From positions 11,258,442 to 11,322,441 of the forward strand of contig NC_064045.1 in the NCBI RefSeq assembly GCF_932526225.1: DNA of 64,000 nt, given 5' to 3'. Below the pieces are notes generated by a model that worked only from the letters and a program-made list of their open reading frames with translations, was not told the DNA's origin and made no database searches. The stretch comes from Nematostella vectensis (lineage: Eukaryota > Cnidaria > Anthozoa > Actiniaria > Edwardsiidae). The stretch's first letter is position 1, and each line of letters starts with the position of its first letter. Positions 31,035 through 57,977 of this stretch are shown here, piece after piece. A program made the position numbers and the translations under genes.

Positions 31035-33200
31035 CTGTAAATTCTACAAGTCTACCACCAATAATGGCTTAACCAAAGTTAAGGTCCAAACAAAGTTTCT
31101 GATGTCATCAGAAAAATTCCTTGTTGCTTGATTCACCAAGGCTACTCTTGAGTAAGAACTATAACAATGCTTTGCAACAGAATTCGTTGTTATATGGTCT
31201 GTTGGCTATTTTCATACCTGAATTTCACAGTGATGTGGTGGAGAAATATGTTACTTCATACACGCTTTAATAGCTCTAACGATAAAGGCGCCAGCACCGT
31301 CCAGTTCGTTTGATCTGTTTGCGTGTTTTCTAGTCCCATGCATTTAACGCTGGCACCCCATGGCGTTGAAACAGTAATAAATGTTAAAAATCACTGAAGG
31401 CGCATATTTGGATTGTATTTTTCTCGTGAGGCATAACGTTCTATTACAAAGGAAAAATTACGACCATGGGGCCTACAAAGACCCCTGCGTACACCCATTG
31501 TTACACCATTTTATAATTATATAGCTAGAAAGTTGGAAAGGGTGATGGTAAAATATGTGTACGAAATTGTCTTGCCATTTTTCATTATTTTAATGACTTG
31601 TAATGAGGCGTATAAAAAATAAACTACACGCTAAATGTTGCCTAGTTTAGCCAGGCCTTTGATCTATAGGCCTTTTCTCTTTTTGTTTTGCCGAGTGCCT
31701 CGTCTCCGGAAAACGGGAAGAATAATTCAAAATTGTAAAAGCAGTGTGTGTATTGGAAGTTTCTTCGGGGAAGTGACTGATAATTTAAAGCCTGTTCAAT
31801 GCATAAAAGACATAATGTGGCCTGTTTAATATCGCGGATTCTAATAGATTCTTTTGTTTCTTGTCGGTTGAGGTTTCCGTCGGACCTCCGGAAGTAAACT
31901 GGTGACAATGCGGCTTTATTCCCTGTCAAAAAAAAAAAAAATACAATGAGCGCAAGTTTTTACTTGCGATGAAGTAACAAAATTAAAAACAATTTTGATG
32001 CGAGTTTGGTTGTTTTGAGCTCCTACGCTCGCTTCTAGAGAACATATTGGAAATTACCCAGAAGACCCTGGGGACGAGGTTGCTTCTCACGAACACTAGC
32101 AAGCAGACAAACAGAAAAAAAACTCAAAATTGATATAAAATGAAGTCCCTAAAATACAAGAAATAGAAAAAAATACAGCAACTTTAAGATACAAGAAAAA
32201 GAAACAAATTCAACACCCTTTTACTATATGATATCGGGGAAAATTGAGAACTCTTTGAGATAAAAAAAATATATAAAAACTCGAGTATTTATTCATTCCC
32301 AAAGCTTACCAAACAGTATTTGCTGTTCAATCATTAGATAGTTAATTCAGCTCAGATCTCTTTTTGAGTGGATTGTGGGTGGGATTTTCTTTTCGATACT
32401 GAATTACTTTTTTCCCCGGGTTTTTTTCCTGTTTTCCTGATTAAATACCGGGTTTTTTTTTTTGTTTCTTTTTTCGGTCACTGCTCAATTGAAGCTCATG
32501 ACATTTGCAAAGCCTTGTTTGAAAGTCTAATCAATAGAAGTTTTTTTTTTTAGATACAAAAAAATTCCATTTGAACAATGACTCTCTTGCTCAGTATTAT
32601 ATTGAAACCAGACTTAAATCGGCGCCCAAAAAAATGTGACCCCTCCTTTAAGGACAGCCAAAAAATATGTGCCCCCCCCCCCTAAATCGGCGCCCAAAAA
32701 AACGTAGCCCCCCCTACACATTTGACGCCGCCCCCTCCCCCCCCCCCCCCCAGTAATGAATGACCGCTCCCTAAATATTTTATGGGGAGGTCAGGAGACA
32801 TGCTTCCCGAACTTAGCTCATTTCCCCTCGAATTGTTACATATATAAGATCTAGTCTAATGATCCCCCTCTTCAATGATCTATTCTTTATCACCGGTCAC
32901 CGGTTTTTTTCCCTTTTTTCTTTATGCACTCCCAAACCCCTTGACAAACCATGGCTACACTTTTGACTTTGATCCTGAAAATTGTCACATTCAAGGCATT
33001 TTTACGTGCCTTCCTTGAAACGCAAATTTAAAGACTATTGTTTTCACGCGGTTATTATTTGTACTAAACTGTGATTGGGTGCTTATAACTTGAATGACAA
33101 AATGTACTGCTGATTGGTCAATAAAGCTTCCACATGATGGCCAACCTGATGGCTCAGTGTTCGCAAGCGCAGAGTTGAGTCCGACTTTCGATGGACTCGA
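31035..33200. other. Gene-poor region with dispersed repeat
   Basis: A dispersed repeat at about 31725-31910 (CAGTGTGTGTATTGGAAG ... GATTCTTTTGTTTCTTGTCGG) is similar to 40410-40560. The fragment TTTAGCCAGGCCTTT at about 31649-31663 matches the end of the Harbinger-like MITE at 9681. Poly-C tracts and CGGCGCCCAAAAAAA duplications lie at 32620-32750. No supported gene. Confidence 0.55.
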
Positions 33201-36016
33201 TTTTCGATTATTCTGCTAAACTTTCTGAAATCATTTTTATCTCACTTCTCATATACACAGCGGCAACTATATTGTGTTGGGAAGGGCAAGGCTTACTCAG
33301 AAGGTAAACTATGTAATGTTAAACTGGAAAATTCCGTCGCGCATTTCAAGAAAGTTACCATTTACAATTCTAACGAGGTTTTATTCATGAGGTTACCTCT
33401 TGGTAAAAATACCTCCTAGCTGACTGAATTTATCCTGTTATTATCTATTGTGCCATAAGAAAACATATTTTGTGGGTATATATAAAGGGTATTTTAAGCA
33501 ACAATTACAAAATGCCTTCCAAAACATTTTATGTTTTGTGAAGGTTTTCTCTCTGCAAATTGGTTTACAAACAAAACTAAAATTGTCAAAGGAAATTATC
33601 TTCTCCTAAATATATTGAAATAGGGAAATAAATTTGACGAACAAAAGCTATTTGGAAAACTCAAGTATTGAGTTGTTTGCTAGTTTTCTTAAGGAAATAT
33701 GGTTCACTGCACGCTTTTCCGTCTCGCCGCTTGTTTACTCGCAATGTTACCAAATGCTAAAAATTCATTTTGTTTTAAATTTTGCCTACTTCTCGCGTAC
33801 TGGAAGCCTACGTACAGGTACCATAGGCTCATCGTCTTGAAAAATAATTCGCTAGGTGAGAGAAATCACTGAAAGAAAACAGAACGATGCCTCCTCTGCA
33901 AACTAAAGACAAATATATTTGATTTAACGCACATTTAAAAGACTGAGAGGAGAGTAAAAGCTAGTGTTCTTGTGAAAAGTAGAACACTCAAAAATATCAA
34001 AGTAAATTTGGCTATACTTAGGAAAAGGCGTGGCAGTATTCCTAATCAAAGGGAATGTTTAAAGAAGAAGAGGCGAAAAAACTTCTAATGAACTGTCATG
34101 GTTGAAGCTGTATCAACCATAAAACAATTTGCTTTCTTATCATTGGAGTCTTGAATTCAAGACTCTACAAAGTTATAGATTTTTATCTTCAAAAAGATAA
34201 AAATAAATACAAAACAAGATTTAGACCGTAGAATAGAATTGCTTTCTTAAAAAGCATTTACAAACTAAAATAAATATTTGCTAGCAAAAGGGCCAGAGTA
34301 TCATCTAAATCTGTGCCTTTGGGAGGGGTGACGATTTATTTTGAGCCTGTCACATAATTTTTGGTTAAGTCCTTTTTTATCACAATCAAATGGTTTGTTA
34401 GTTTGAGCTTTTGGTAGTCTAGGCATTACTGGTCTGCGTGGGAGGATTCAGTCACCTGAAGGTATCCACCCCCCTCTTCCTATTTGTTGATAAATTTATC
34501 ACGTGATAGATGGACTATATACTGATACATTATGTTTAATGAGATGATCTGTACTTCCAGTACTTTTGAAATCTGCCGTTTTCCACATGTCATTGCTGGT
34601 TGCATCATATAATACCAGGGATTTACTGATTCTTATAAAGGAGCATTGGATGCAAATATGAAGAGTTTAATAAAAAGAAATACTACCATGCTTAAAATAT
34701 AATAGTCAATTGATGTTGTCATTCTAGGATCCCCCCCCTTGTTGTTTGTCTCACCCAGGTACTCATGGGGGTAGTGTAGGTTTTTATGGGTTGAGCAGAT
34801 GATTCGTCTGAGCAAAGGTGGTCTACATAGGTACATACACCATACATATGTATTAACATCAGTGTGGAGGGGGGACTGGGGGGAGGTGGGTTAGCTACCT
34901 GTTAGGCTAAGCACAGCCTTTGCTCACCTAACACAGGCAGCTCATACTTTTTTTAAAAAATTTGTTAAAATGGAGAAAGTCCTAATATTCGTCTGAGGAG
35001 ATTTTGATCGGCTGCCAGTGTTGGACACATAAAATTGTCTGTTCGTGGGTTTATTGGGGTTCAGCTAGCCATTAGGCATAGACGGCCACCTAAGGACAAT
35101 CGGAAATTCCTTTTGGAATGGTTTGGACACGAAAATACTCATTTCGGCTCGTGTGCTTTGGGTAGTCTTCTTGGGGTTGGAGAATTAAACGGCTTTCATG
35201 GGACTTGAATTTGTGGCACGGTACCCTATTTAGGAGCACAATATTTTCCGAATAAGTCTGTGATGGTAAATCTTTTAAGAACATTTTTAATGGCTCAAGT
35301 ATTAGTTGAACTAGGTGCTTCCCGTACAAACATTCAAGTATTTTTTTATGCTACAATTTCAAGTCCATGAATTCCAGTACTATAGTTATAAGTAAGTTCA
35401 GCATAGCTTGCGACTATAGCCAATCCGATATAATTTACATCGTTCCTTGGTCTATCATTTTTTGCGAGCTCGAGGCATTTGCATTTTTCCGAATCTATTT
35501 TGGACATAAAGAAAAAAAAAGGAATTTCCGAATTTTACCGAATCTATTTTTTGGACAAAAGAAAAAAAGGTGACAAATGGAATAGGCATGTGGCTTTATA
35601 TAGTGCAACTGACAAATTGTCAGTTTATCGTAGTGTCCAAAAAATGGTTGGCGCCAGCGATAAAGGGCGTTTACTTTTTCAAGCATCCCTGGTTTTGGAA
35701 TCTTTGGCGAGTAGGCGTTAGTTGTTGTTTGGTGAAGACGCCGACAACAGTGGTGGATCATCGACGTAAGGCACGACATTGCAGACACAAGTAGCATTTT
35801 ACTAGGCGTGACAGGCTTCTAGGCTTAAAGTTTTGATGATTTTCACGCTGCACCAATGTTGTGGCATGTCTAGATCTAAATCTGGATAATCGAGAAATAT
35901 GTAAAAGAAAAAAAAACAAGGTGGTATAGATACTGATAATCCATCGACTCCAGATTTCGCATTACGCGTGGTTACCGTGGTCGCCATCTATCTGCCCGTC
36001 ACCTAATGACATCAGG
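33201..36016. other. Gene-poor, AT-rich region
   Basis: No ORF with coding character. TTTTTGGACA-AAGAAAAAAAGG-type phrases are duplicated near 35500-35575 and poly-G/C tracts occur near 34730 and 34870. An unannotated non-coding transcript cannot be excluded. Confidence 0.45.
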
Positions 36017-36350
36017 GACCTCAAGCAACGACGACGGCAACGTGGACGACGACGGAAGAAAACAGTGGAGTTTAATTCAGAATTAAATAGCAGCACGTGA
36101 AAATACGTTCTGTCTGATGCATTTCAGCCGTTTCCATAAAACCACAACGTAAAAAAATCTAAATTTCACGGTCAATTGAGGACGCGGACGTTTGCATTTA
36201 ACCACGTTCGCTACTTTAGAAATAATGTCCTTAGTTTATTTTTATCTATCTCTGACTAATATTTTGCTAATTCCATTGTAATTAAATTATCGAACACATC
36301 TTTTTCGATCTCGTTGTCTTAGCCGTCACCGTCGTCCTTGCTTAAGGTCC
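36017..36350. mobile_element. MITE family B, copy 2 (inverted relative to copy 1)
   Basis: Starts GACCTCAAGCAACGACGACG and ends CACCGTCGTCCTTGCTTAAGGTC. Interior phrases TTCACGGTCAATTGAGGACG and CGTTCGCTACTTTAGAAATA are the reverse complement of sequence in copy 1 at 20449-20744. Confidence 0.85.
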
Positions 36351-36639
36351 CTATCGTACGACAAGGGGTGCAACAAGATGGTCACGTAATGTATGGTGTC
36401 ATCAGGGACGTAAAACATAACGATTACTTCAAAAGAAACATTCATATCTTATGATAGAAACATAGTTTGACAACCAAACTTGGTAGAAGTCATGTACGTG
36501 ACCAACGAGATAGTCATGTAATGTGTGACGTCATTATGATCAATTTTGTGGGTTTGAGCTTCGCCTTCAGGCATTGCCTTTGGCGATCATTTCGACAATT
36601 TTCTCTTAGCAATCTGAATGGATTTCTCCAAGAACCTTT

Positions 36640-37400
36640 AGCTATCCAAACCATCTATGCCATCGTTTTGGTTGCCCAGAGCCCTTTTTGGTCATCTTTT
36701 TGGTAACTCTAACACCATGTTGGCCATCTTTTTGGCTGCCCCAAGACCTCCCTTGGCCATCTTTTTTGTTGAACAAGGCCATCTTTGCCATTTTTTGGTT
36801 GCTCCAATACCTTTTTGGCCATCTGTTTGGTTGGCCAAGACTATCTTTGGTTGCTCCAAGACCTTTTTGGCAATCTTTTTAGTTGCTCTAAGACCATCTT
36901 TGCATTTTTTTTTAGTTGACCAAGACCATCTTTTGGTTGCTCCAAGATCTTTTGGGCCATCTTTTTGGTTGAACAAGGCCATCTTTGGCATCTTTTTGGT
37001 TGCTCCAATACCTTTTTGGCCATCTGTTAGGTTGACCAAGACCATCTTTTGGTTGCTCCAAGACCATCTTTGGTTGCTCCAAGACCTTTTTGGCAATTTT
37101 TTTGGTTGACCAAGGCCATCTTTTTGGTTGCTCTAAGACCATCCTTGACCATCTTTTTGGTTGCTCCAAGACCTTTTTTGCCATCTTTTTGGTTGACCAA
37201 GGCCATCTTTTTGGTTGCTCCAAGACCTTTTTAACCATCTTTTTGGTTGACCAAGACCATCCTTGACCATTGGTTGCTCCAAGACCTTTTTTTGCCATCT
37301 TTTTTGGTTGACCAAGCCATCTTTTTGGTTGCTCCAAGACCTTTTTTGAAATCTGGTTGACCAAGGCCATCTTTTTTGTTGCTTCATGATCTTATTGGTC
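36640..37400. repeat. Irregular GCTCCAAGACC / TTTTTGGTTGACCAAG repeat
   Basis: Phrases TTTTTGGTTGCTCCAAGACC and GGTTGACCAAGACCATC recur about 15 times at irregular 25-55 bp spacing. Frames on both strands stay open only because of the repeat composition (Lys/Gln/Trp-rich on minus, Phe/Leu-rich on plus). No splice or start signal supports a gene. Confidence 0.9.
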
Positions 37401-37885
37401 ATCGTTTTGGTTGCTCTTGTGCATTGAAGACTTATTGGCGATATCTTTGGTCCAAAGAGTTTTGTTTTGCGATTATTTATTTTCTTTTTTTTTGTCTGTA
37501 ATATATTCATTTAGGCAATGCCAAAAGGCGGAACTCCATACAATTTCATTTAATAAGGTTTGCAACTGCTTTTGGCATTATCGAGGACGAGACATATCAC
37601 GTGATTACTTCGTTGAGGTCCGTGACACCCTTATCTTTTGAGATTGACACATCGAGTGACCACCTAGTTGAACCCATGTCATCTACCAAGCTTGTTTGTC
37701 TGATCGTGGTTCTATATGTGGTTGCTTTTTATGACTTTATGTGTTTGTTTATGACGTCACATTGAATGAATATCTCGTTGCACATCCCGACTTGAAATCT
37801 ACCAAGTTTGGTTTTCATACGATGTCATTTGTTGACGGACACTTGAAAACATTTTGAATGGTCTTTTAAGACCAATTACTTAAAA

Positions 37886-38142
37886 GTAATGCTCCGTGTA
37901 AGAACTAGTGGGAAATCCCATTTGTCCTGAGGCAAAAAGCTTTATCATAGCTTTTCCCGAAAAAGGATCCTTTTTATACCAAACATGCATGCAGGACATA
38001 TAGCAAAAAAGTAAGATTTTGAAGAAATTGCGTGAAACATGACCTTTGCTTAGCCAATCAAATTTCTAGAATAAACAAAGGCATTTTTTGACATGCCAGC
38101 GTGCATTTGTCGTTGGGTTGTCTAGTTCTTACACGGAGCATA
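37886..38142. mobile_element. MITE with 8-bp target duplication
   Basis: Ends ATGCTCCGTGTAAGAACTAG and CTAGTTCTTACACGGAGCAT are perfect inverted repeats. They are flanked by ACTTAAAA at 37878-37885 and 38143-38150. An 8-bp duplication fits hAT-type elements; that assignment is inference. Confidence 0.8.
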
Positions 38143-38599
38143 ACTTAAAAAGAAAAATTTTGACCAGTCAATTTTTAACTGCTCCCAAAAACATGGTCGA
38201 AGTTGTATCCATGCATTTTCAGGTTGCTACAATGTTGTCTATGTGATTAGTTTGTTTCGTTTGGCTAACCTGTCCCAGATTAGAACTGGAACAAAATTGA
38301 GGTTTTTACTTTGGTGGGATGCTAAAAAGTTCCACTAGAGGTTTTTTTCCTCGGCAAAAACAACCCAAACCTCAGTAGTGTAAGAGAGCATACGTGGCCG
38401 TGTTAAAGTCGCGTGGACTGGGTGCGATTCCCAGCTGGGGTGTTGTTAAAGGCCTACTATTACGAATTTCAAAAATCCATCAAGCCTACAGCAGAACATT
38501 TGCACGACTAAACGGATAAAAGGGAAATTGGCAACTGACAATCTTGGTAAGACAAGACAATGGTAGCTAGAGAATGTGCGAGTGAAACACATCTAGAAT

Positions 38600-38752
38600 A
38601 CGGGTTTCACCAAATTTTAAGAACATGCACAAAAAAAAATATTTTAGTCCTGATCGCTATTGATCAATAGAAGCAACAATAGTGTACTTCTCCTCCTAAT
38701 AATTCATTGGCTAAGAACAAATTCAGCCTTAATATGCTCCAAAAATAAGACG
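38600..38752 (-). repeat. Dispersed repeat, inverted partner of 39443-39675
   Basis: CACCAAATTTTAAGAACATG and GAACAAATTCAGCCTTAATA are reverse complements of GTTCTTAAAATTTTGTG and TTAAGGCTGAATACGTTC in the partner copy. The two copies flank a tRNA-derived SINE. Confidence 0.75.
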
Positions 38753-38989
38753 TTCAATGTATCCATACTAAATTCCCAATTTTGTTTGATAGAGACCAAG
38801 ACCAATGCCGAGACCAAGACCCAATGTACACCTGATTGAAACCAATGGAAGCCGCGCCTTCGTGTTTAAAGCATATGAGTGCTAAGAAAATCGTTGAAGC
38901 TGGAAAAAAGAGGGATTCACACAGTGCCGAATGGCATTCTATTAACTGTTAGTAAATTGAATTTTAGGTTAGGTACGATTAAGGATCGG

Positions 38990-39176
38990 GTTATGGGTGG
39001 ATATATTTAGGGGTGGGGCAGGGTGCGTCCCGTGATGGGACGGACTGGAAAGCACAAGAGAAAGAAAACCCTCTCACTTGAGATACCAAGCTCGAGAAAA
39101 GTCCCAGAGACAGGACTCGAACCTGGTACACAGTGGTGAGAGGCCAGCGCGCTAACACACTTAGCCACCCGCGCTT
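38990..39176 (-). mobile_element. tRNA-derived SINE
   Basis: On the minus strand GGGTGGCTAAGTGTGTTAGC resembles a pol III A box, and GGTTCGAGTCC (plus 39113-39123 region) is a perfect B box at tRNA-like spacing. It continues into a non-tRNA body (GGGACTTTTCTCGAGC). Box sequences are seen directly; SINE family is not identified. Confidence 0.75.
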
Positions 39177-39442
39177 CCAGACACAGGCTCTGAACGAGTT
39201 AGTCTATTTATCATACGCGGGAAGACCTAATGAGCAATCAGTCAATAGCTCGCATTCATCTGTATGGTTTTCAAAATCCCATGAAATACTTTTTAGTTTT
39301 AGTACACTCAATGGTCACTTTTTAGACAACACCAAAATATGTGAAGTTTCCATAAGATTTTGTTACTAAACTATTGAGACTGTCCCTTACTGATCATGAA
39401 TGTAGATTAATAAGAACGCCTAATTTTCAGTTGAGCCGTTCT

Positions 39443-39675
39443 TATTTTTGGGACATTTTAAGGCTGAATACGTTCTTAAATTTTAGAATATAATAACCGA
39501 TGAATTATTAGGAAGTTATTAGGAAGAGAATTACACTAATAATCAATAGCAATAATAAGGCAGTTACTATGAGCAGAATTTGATTCTGCATTTTAGAATG
39601 CATCAGGACTAAAAAAGGGAATTTTTTTTTTGCTTTCTCAGCCTCGGCATGTTCTTAAAATTTTGTGAAATCTCA
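39443..39675 (+). repeat. Dispersed repeat, fuller copy of 38600-38752
   Basis: Contains TTCTTATTTTTGGGACATTT, TTAAGGCTGAATACGTTC, GATGAATTATTAGGAAG and CATGTTCTTAAAATTTTGTG. The partner lies inverted 0.7 kb to the left. Confidence 0.7.
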
Positions 39676-39897
39676 GGCTGGAAAAAAAGGTTCTTATAAA
39701 GAGTGTAATCAGTCTTGATTTTGTTTTTGATTTTTTTTTGTTAGTGAGCACGTTTAGTCGCCTTACAACATCAACCACCTTGATGTCATTTAAGGGAGGT
39801 AGGGGATAACATCTCGATCACAACACTTTTAAGGTAAGAACAAAAATACTCGAGGGAAACAGCGATTTCGAATGGTAATTTATTTTACATTCTTCTA

Positions 39898-44593
<4,696 letters not shown>

Positions 44594-44880
44594 CTTGCCT
44601 GCCAAAAGGAATTTACAATCGACAAGATTATAACTTCGATACAACACTTAATATGGTACGAAATATGAAATTTCTGAGACATACGGGAAGAATATTTATT
44701 CTAGTTTTATACTATGCTATAAAATTGAGAATTTAACGATAGATGGTTTAGATGGATTGGGATATCTACAGATGATTTTTATACCTGGTGGAGGTTCTAC
44801 CAAAGAGAGAGAGAGAGAGAAATAAGACTAGACCATAATATGTGGGGCCAGCCTCGCTCTCACGCTAGTTCCAGTCTTAC

Positions 44881-44911
44881 GCGTCCATCTCCCTTGTTTA
44901 TTCGAAAGAGG
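44881..44911 (-). promoter_or_regulatory. Likely RPS15A 5'-UTR exon 1 with TOP start
   Basis: On the minus strand CCTCTTTCGAA at 44911-44901 is a C-initiated pyrimidine tract like the 5' TOP of ribosomal protein mRNAs. About 30 bases later GACGC|GTAAGA provides a donor at 44880 that could splice to the acceptor at 44599. The transcription start is inferred, not seen. Confidence 0.4.
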
Positions 44912-45352
44912 TTGCTAGCGGTGCTAATTTGTTATTGTGCCTCAAAAGAACGCATGGGAATTGTTAAATTCTTTATTATGCTCGATTCTACAGCATGGAA
45001 TTGGAATGGATTTTGCAAGAAATTTAAGATCTGGAAATAGGAAGGGAAGCTTTTCGTGAATTATTTTGGCGCCAAATCTATCTTCAGTGATATTGGCCAC
45101 TCGTCTCTAGAAAAGGGAAGCATTGTTTACATCCTTAGTGGCGTTGAAAAGCGTGCAAAGCCGTAATTAAGGATTCGAATGAACTACCCAGATTGTTCAA
45201 TTTATTATATTGGTGTTTATTTTTGTGGTTATGCTGATCTAAAGTTTTTTTTCAATCAGAATATAAGTTGTTTTAGTTTACCTTCGGCGTTCTAGAACTA
45301 AATCATTCCAATTTAAGTGCTGGGTACATTAGCTTTGGAGTACTGATCAACG
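44912..45352. promoter_or_regulatory. Bidirectional promoter between RPS15A and EML-like gene
   Basis: About 440 bp between the presumed RPS15A transcription start and the EML-like ATG, transcribed divergently. No TATA box is recognised. An in-frame TGA lies three codons before the EML ATG, which fixes that start if the 5' UTR is contiguous. Confidence 0.5.
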
Positions 45353-55538
<10,186 letters not shown>

Positions 55539-56150
55539 ACACGAAGAAACGTTAACAATATTGAGCGGATAGACGCTGCTAAAACGGGACAACCTTCTTC
55601 TACGAGCGTGGGAGACCCTGGGAACAAGACCTTTGCGACACGTGACGCACAGCGCCACTGAATGTTAAATATTGGATGTCAGTTATCGAGACTTTATGAC
55701 TGGGATTCCAAAGATATAGTTCAAATCGCGAACGTTAGAGTGGCTCTTGCACGGTTAAAGAGTGATTTTAGCGTTTTTTTAGGAAAACAGAGAACACTCA
55801 AAATCATGCAAAAATAATTCAGGTTCATTGAATGACCTTATCAATGCAATATTGTGGTTTATTTTTTAGTGCAAGCGTACAAGCGCCCCTTTTTGTGATA
55901 TTATCGTTTCTTATGCTCATATCGTTTAAAAGTTGTATACATTTATATAATATGTAACACAATCTACGGGCTACTAAAAGATGGCCCGATCACCTGGGGC
56001 CTTAACATTTAATTGATACAGGGGAATTAGTCAACAGAGTATTTTAATTGTAGTTAGAACATTGGCATATTTAATTCATACTCGATATTTATAAAGCTAA
56101 TCGAACTAATTTAATACTTTTTAAAATAAATCTAAACAAACGTAGATTGA
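55539..56150 (+). other. EML-like 3' UTR and downstream flank
   Basis: AT-rich, no ORF. AATAAA near 56125-56130 could be the poly(A) signal. Nothing else is seen. Confidence 0.4.
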
Positions 56151-56284
56151 AAAATCTTTATTGAAGGGATTGTGTATTTCTAGAAAAGATTTTCCCCCCT
56201 TCCCCCTTAGCCTTCTGCCGCCAGGGGTAGTTGTCGTTCCCAAATCCCTCCCACAACCCGAGGACGGCTTCTTCCCTTTCGTCA

Positions 56285-56700
56285 AAAGATGGCCTGTGTG
56301 GTAAGCCATGATGCCTGTGTGGTAAGCCATGATGCCTGTGTGGTAAGCCATGATGCCTGTGTGGTAAGCCATGATGCCTGTGTGGTAAGCCATGATGCCT
56401 GTGTGGTAAGCCATGATGCCTGTGTGGTAAGCCATTTTTTTCCTTATGATACCTATGACTGCGCACCCCTTCCCCCCTCTCTTGGCGGCAAACGTAGGTC
56501 ATTTCTTATTAAGGAATCTTCAAATACTATGCTTTTTCCATATAATACCTATGACTGCGCACCCCCCCCCCCCCCCCCCCCCCACCTCTCATGGTGGCAA
56601 AAGTGGGTCATTTCTTACTAAGGAATCTTCAAGTACTGTGCTTTTTCCATATGATACCTATGACTGCGCACCCCCCTTCCGCCAATCCTGGGAGCGCGTC
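56285..56700. repeat. 21-bp repeat (7-8 copies) followed by about 100-bp repeat (3 copies)
   Basis: GCCTGTGTGGTAAGCCATGA repeats from 56289 to about 56435. Then CCATATGATACCTATGACTG, poly-C, and GGTCATTTCTTACTAAGGAA recur three times, with a C-tract near 56562-56583. ORFs here on both strands are repeat artefacts. Confidence 0.93.
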
Positions 56701-56753
56701 TTCACTGAGTTGGCCACATTGGCTTACCAACTTGGAATTGTTTACTATTTTAT

Positions 56754-56963
56754 GTGTTCTGTCGCGCTTACAATACTGGTTCTATGGCTTATCATTCTTT
56801 ATTTTCGTCAAAGGCAGCGGCTTTAAAGCAGATATTATTGCACGCCCTGCGACTCGGGTGTTCTGTCGCGCTTACAATACTGGTTCTATGGCTTATCATT
56901 CTTTATTTTCGTCAAAGGCAGCGGTTTTTAAGCAGATATTATTGCACGCCCTGCGACTCGGGT
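56754..56963. repeat. 104-bp direct duplication
   Basis: GTGTTCTGTCGCGCTTACAA starts both copies (56754 and 56858). They are nearly identical to the end GACTCGGGTG, so the duplication is recent. Confidence 0.95.
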
Positions 56964-57970
56964 GATCGGGTGATTTTTTCTTGCCCGCATCATTTCGCAA
57001 GTACCTTTATCCTGAACTTGCTGAGGCACTAGTCCATGCCTTTGCATTAATAGCGGCCACCCGCCTTTGAGTGTAGGGTTGAGCATTTCAACAGGTTGAT
57101 GTATGTAGGGCATTGACATTCGAGATATGACTGTTTGAATCGGGGACACAAAGAGCGAAATATGTTTGTGGAGTTCCCCTTTCTTCGTTGTTAAGTAGTC
57201 CTTGCTAGGTGGTACCCGCTAACTACGTCCACCATGACATTTGGTGATTGGTGAACAATTCTTGGTCTCGAGAAAGATCACCTTTTATCGGGGTCCTTCT
57301 GAGCGAGCGAACCGGTACAATTTTCATATGTTATCACCCATGGCCTGACCCATGCATAAGTGTATTTTTCGCAAAGCAAAGAGTCTAAAAGCCGACATTT
57401 CTGACACAACTAAATGACGTTCTTATTAGCGAGGGAGAAGCGGGACATTTTATTTCAAAAATCGAATAATACCGCGGTGCTAGCCATATGCGGAAACACG
57501 GCGGTAAAATGGTTTTCAAAACCCCGTGCAACAAAATGTAATTGTTAAAGTGTAATAGTCAAGCCATAACAAAGGAGAACAAAGAAATTATAGTGTGTTA
57601 TCTAGTACTGTACTAAATAAAATAGTATTTCACGGGTATTTTTGAAAACCACTCTATTTCAGGGCTCTAAGTGATGTTTTAGGTATCGAGCACCGCTTGA
57701 ATTGTGTATTGTTCCTTTGTCGGTATAAGTGCGCCCGAATTTTCACCACACAACTTGGTACGTTTTAGAATCTGGCAATCCGAACGTTTTTTTTTTCTTC
57801 TAAAAATCCGAAATTTTTAACCAGGATATCGGTCAGGTAAGGGCGCCAGAAAGCCCGACACACTAGGCGATTTTGTTCGCTCACGTAACAAGCGAATTCA
57901 CACTACGGAGATAAGCCATATCAGTGCAGTCAATGCAAAAAAATGCTTTGCAGTAACTAGCCACCTCAAA
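56964..57970. other. Intergenic, no recognised feature
   Basis: No ORF of coding character, tandem array or clear inverted repeat. Confidence 0.45.
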
Positions 57971-57977
57971 GCACATG

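Noticed and set aside
36692..37510. Several Lys/Gln/Trp-rich minus-strand ORFs and Phe/Leu-rich plus-strand ORFs
   Set aside because: All arise from the irregular GCTCCAAGACC repeat, overlap in multiple frames, and have no start or splice context.
38395..38450. Possible tRNA gene or pol III B box (GGTGCGATTCCCAGC)
   Set aside because: No matching A box at proper spacing and no cloverleaf could be drawn.
56121..56621. ORFs with repeated AYHTGIM or HDACVVS peptides
   Set aside because: Artefacts of the 21-bp repeat at 56289-56435.
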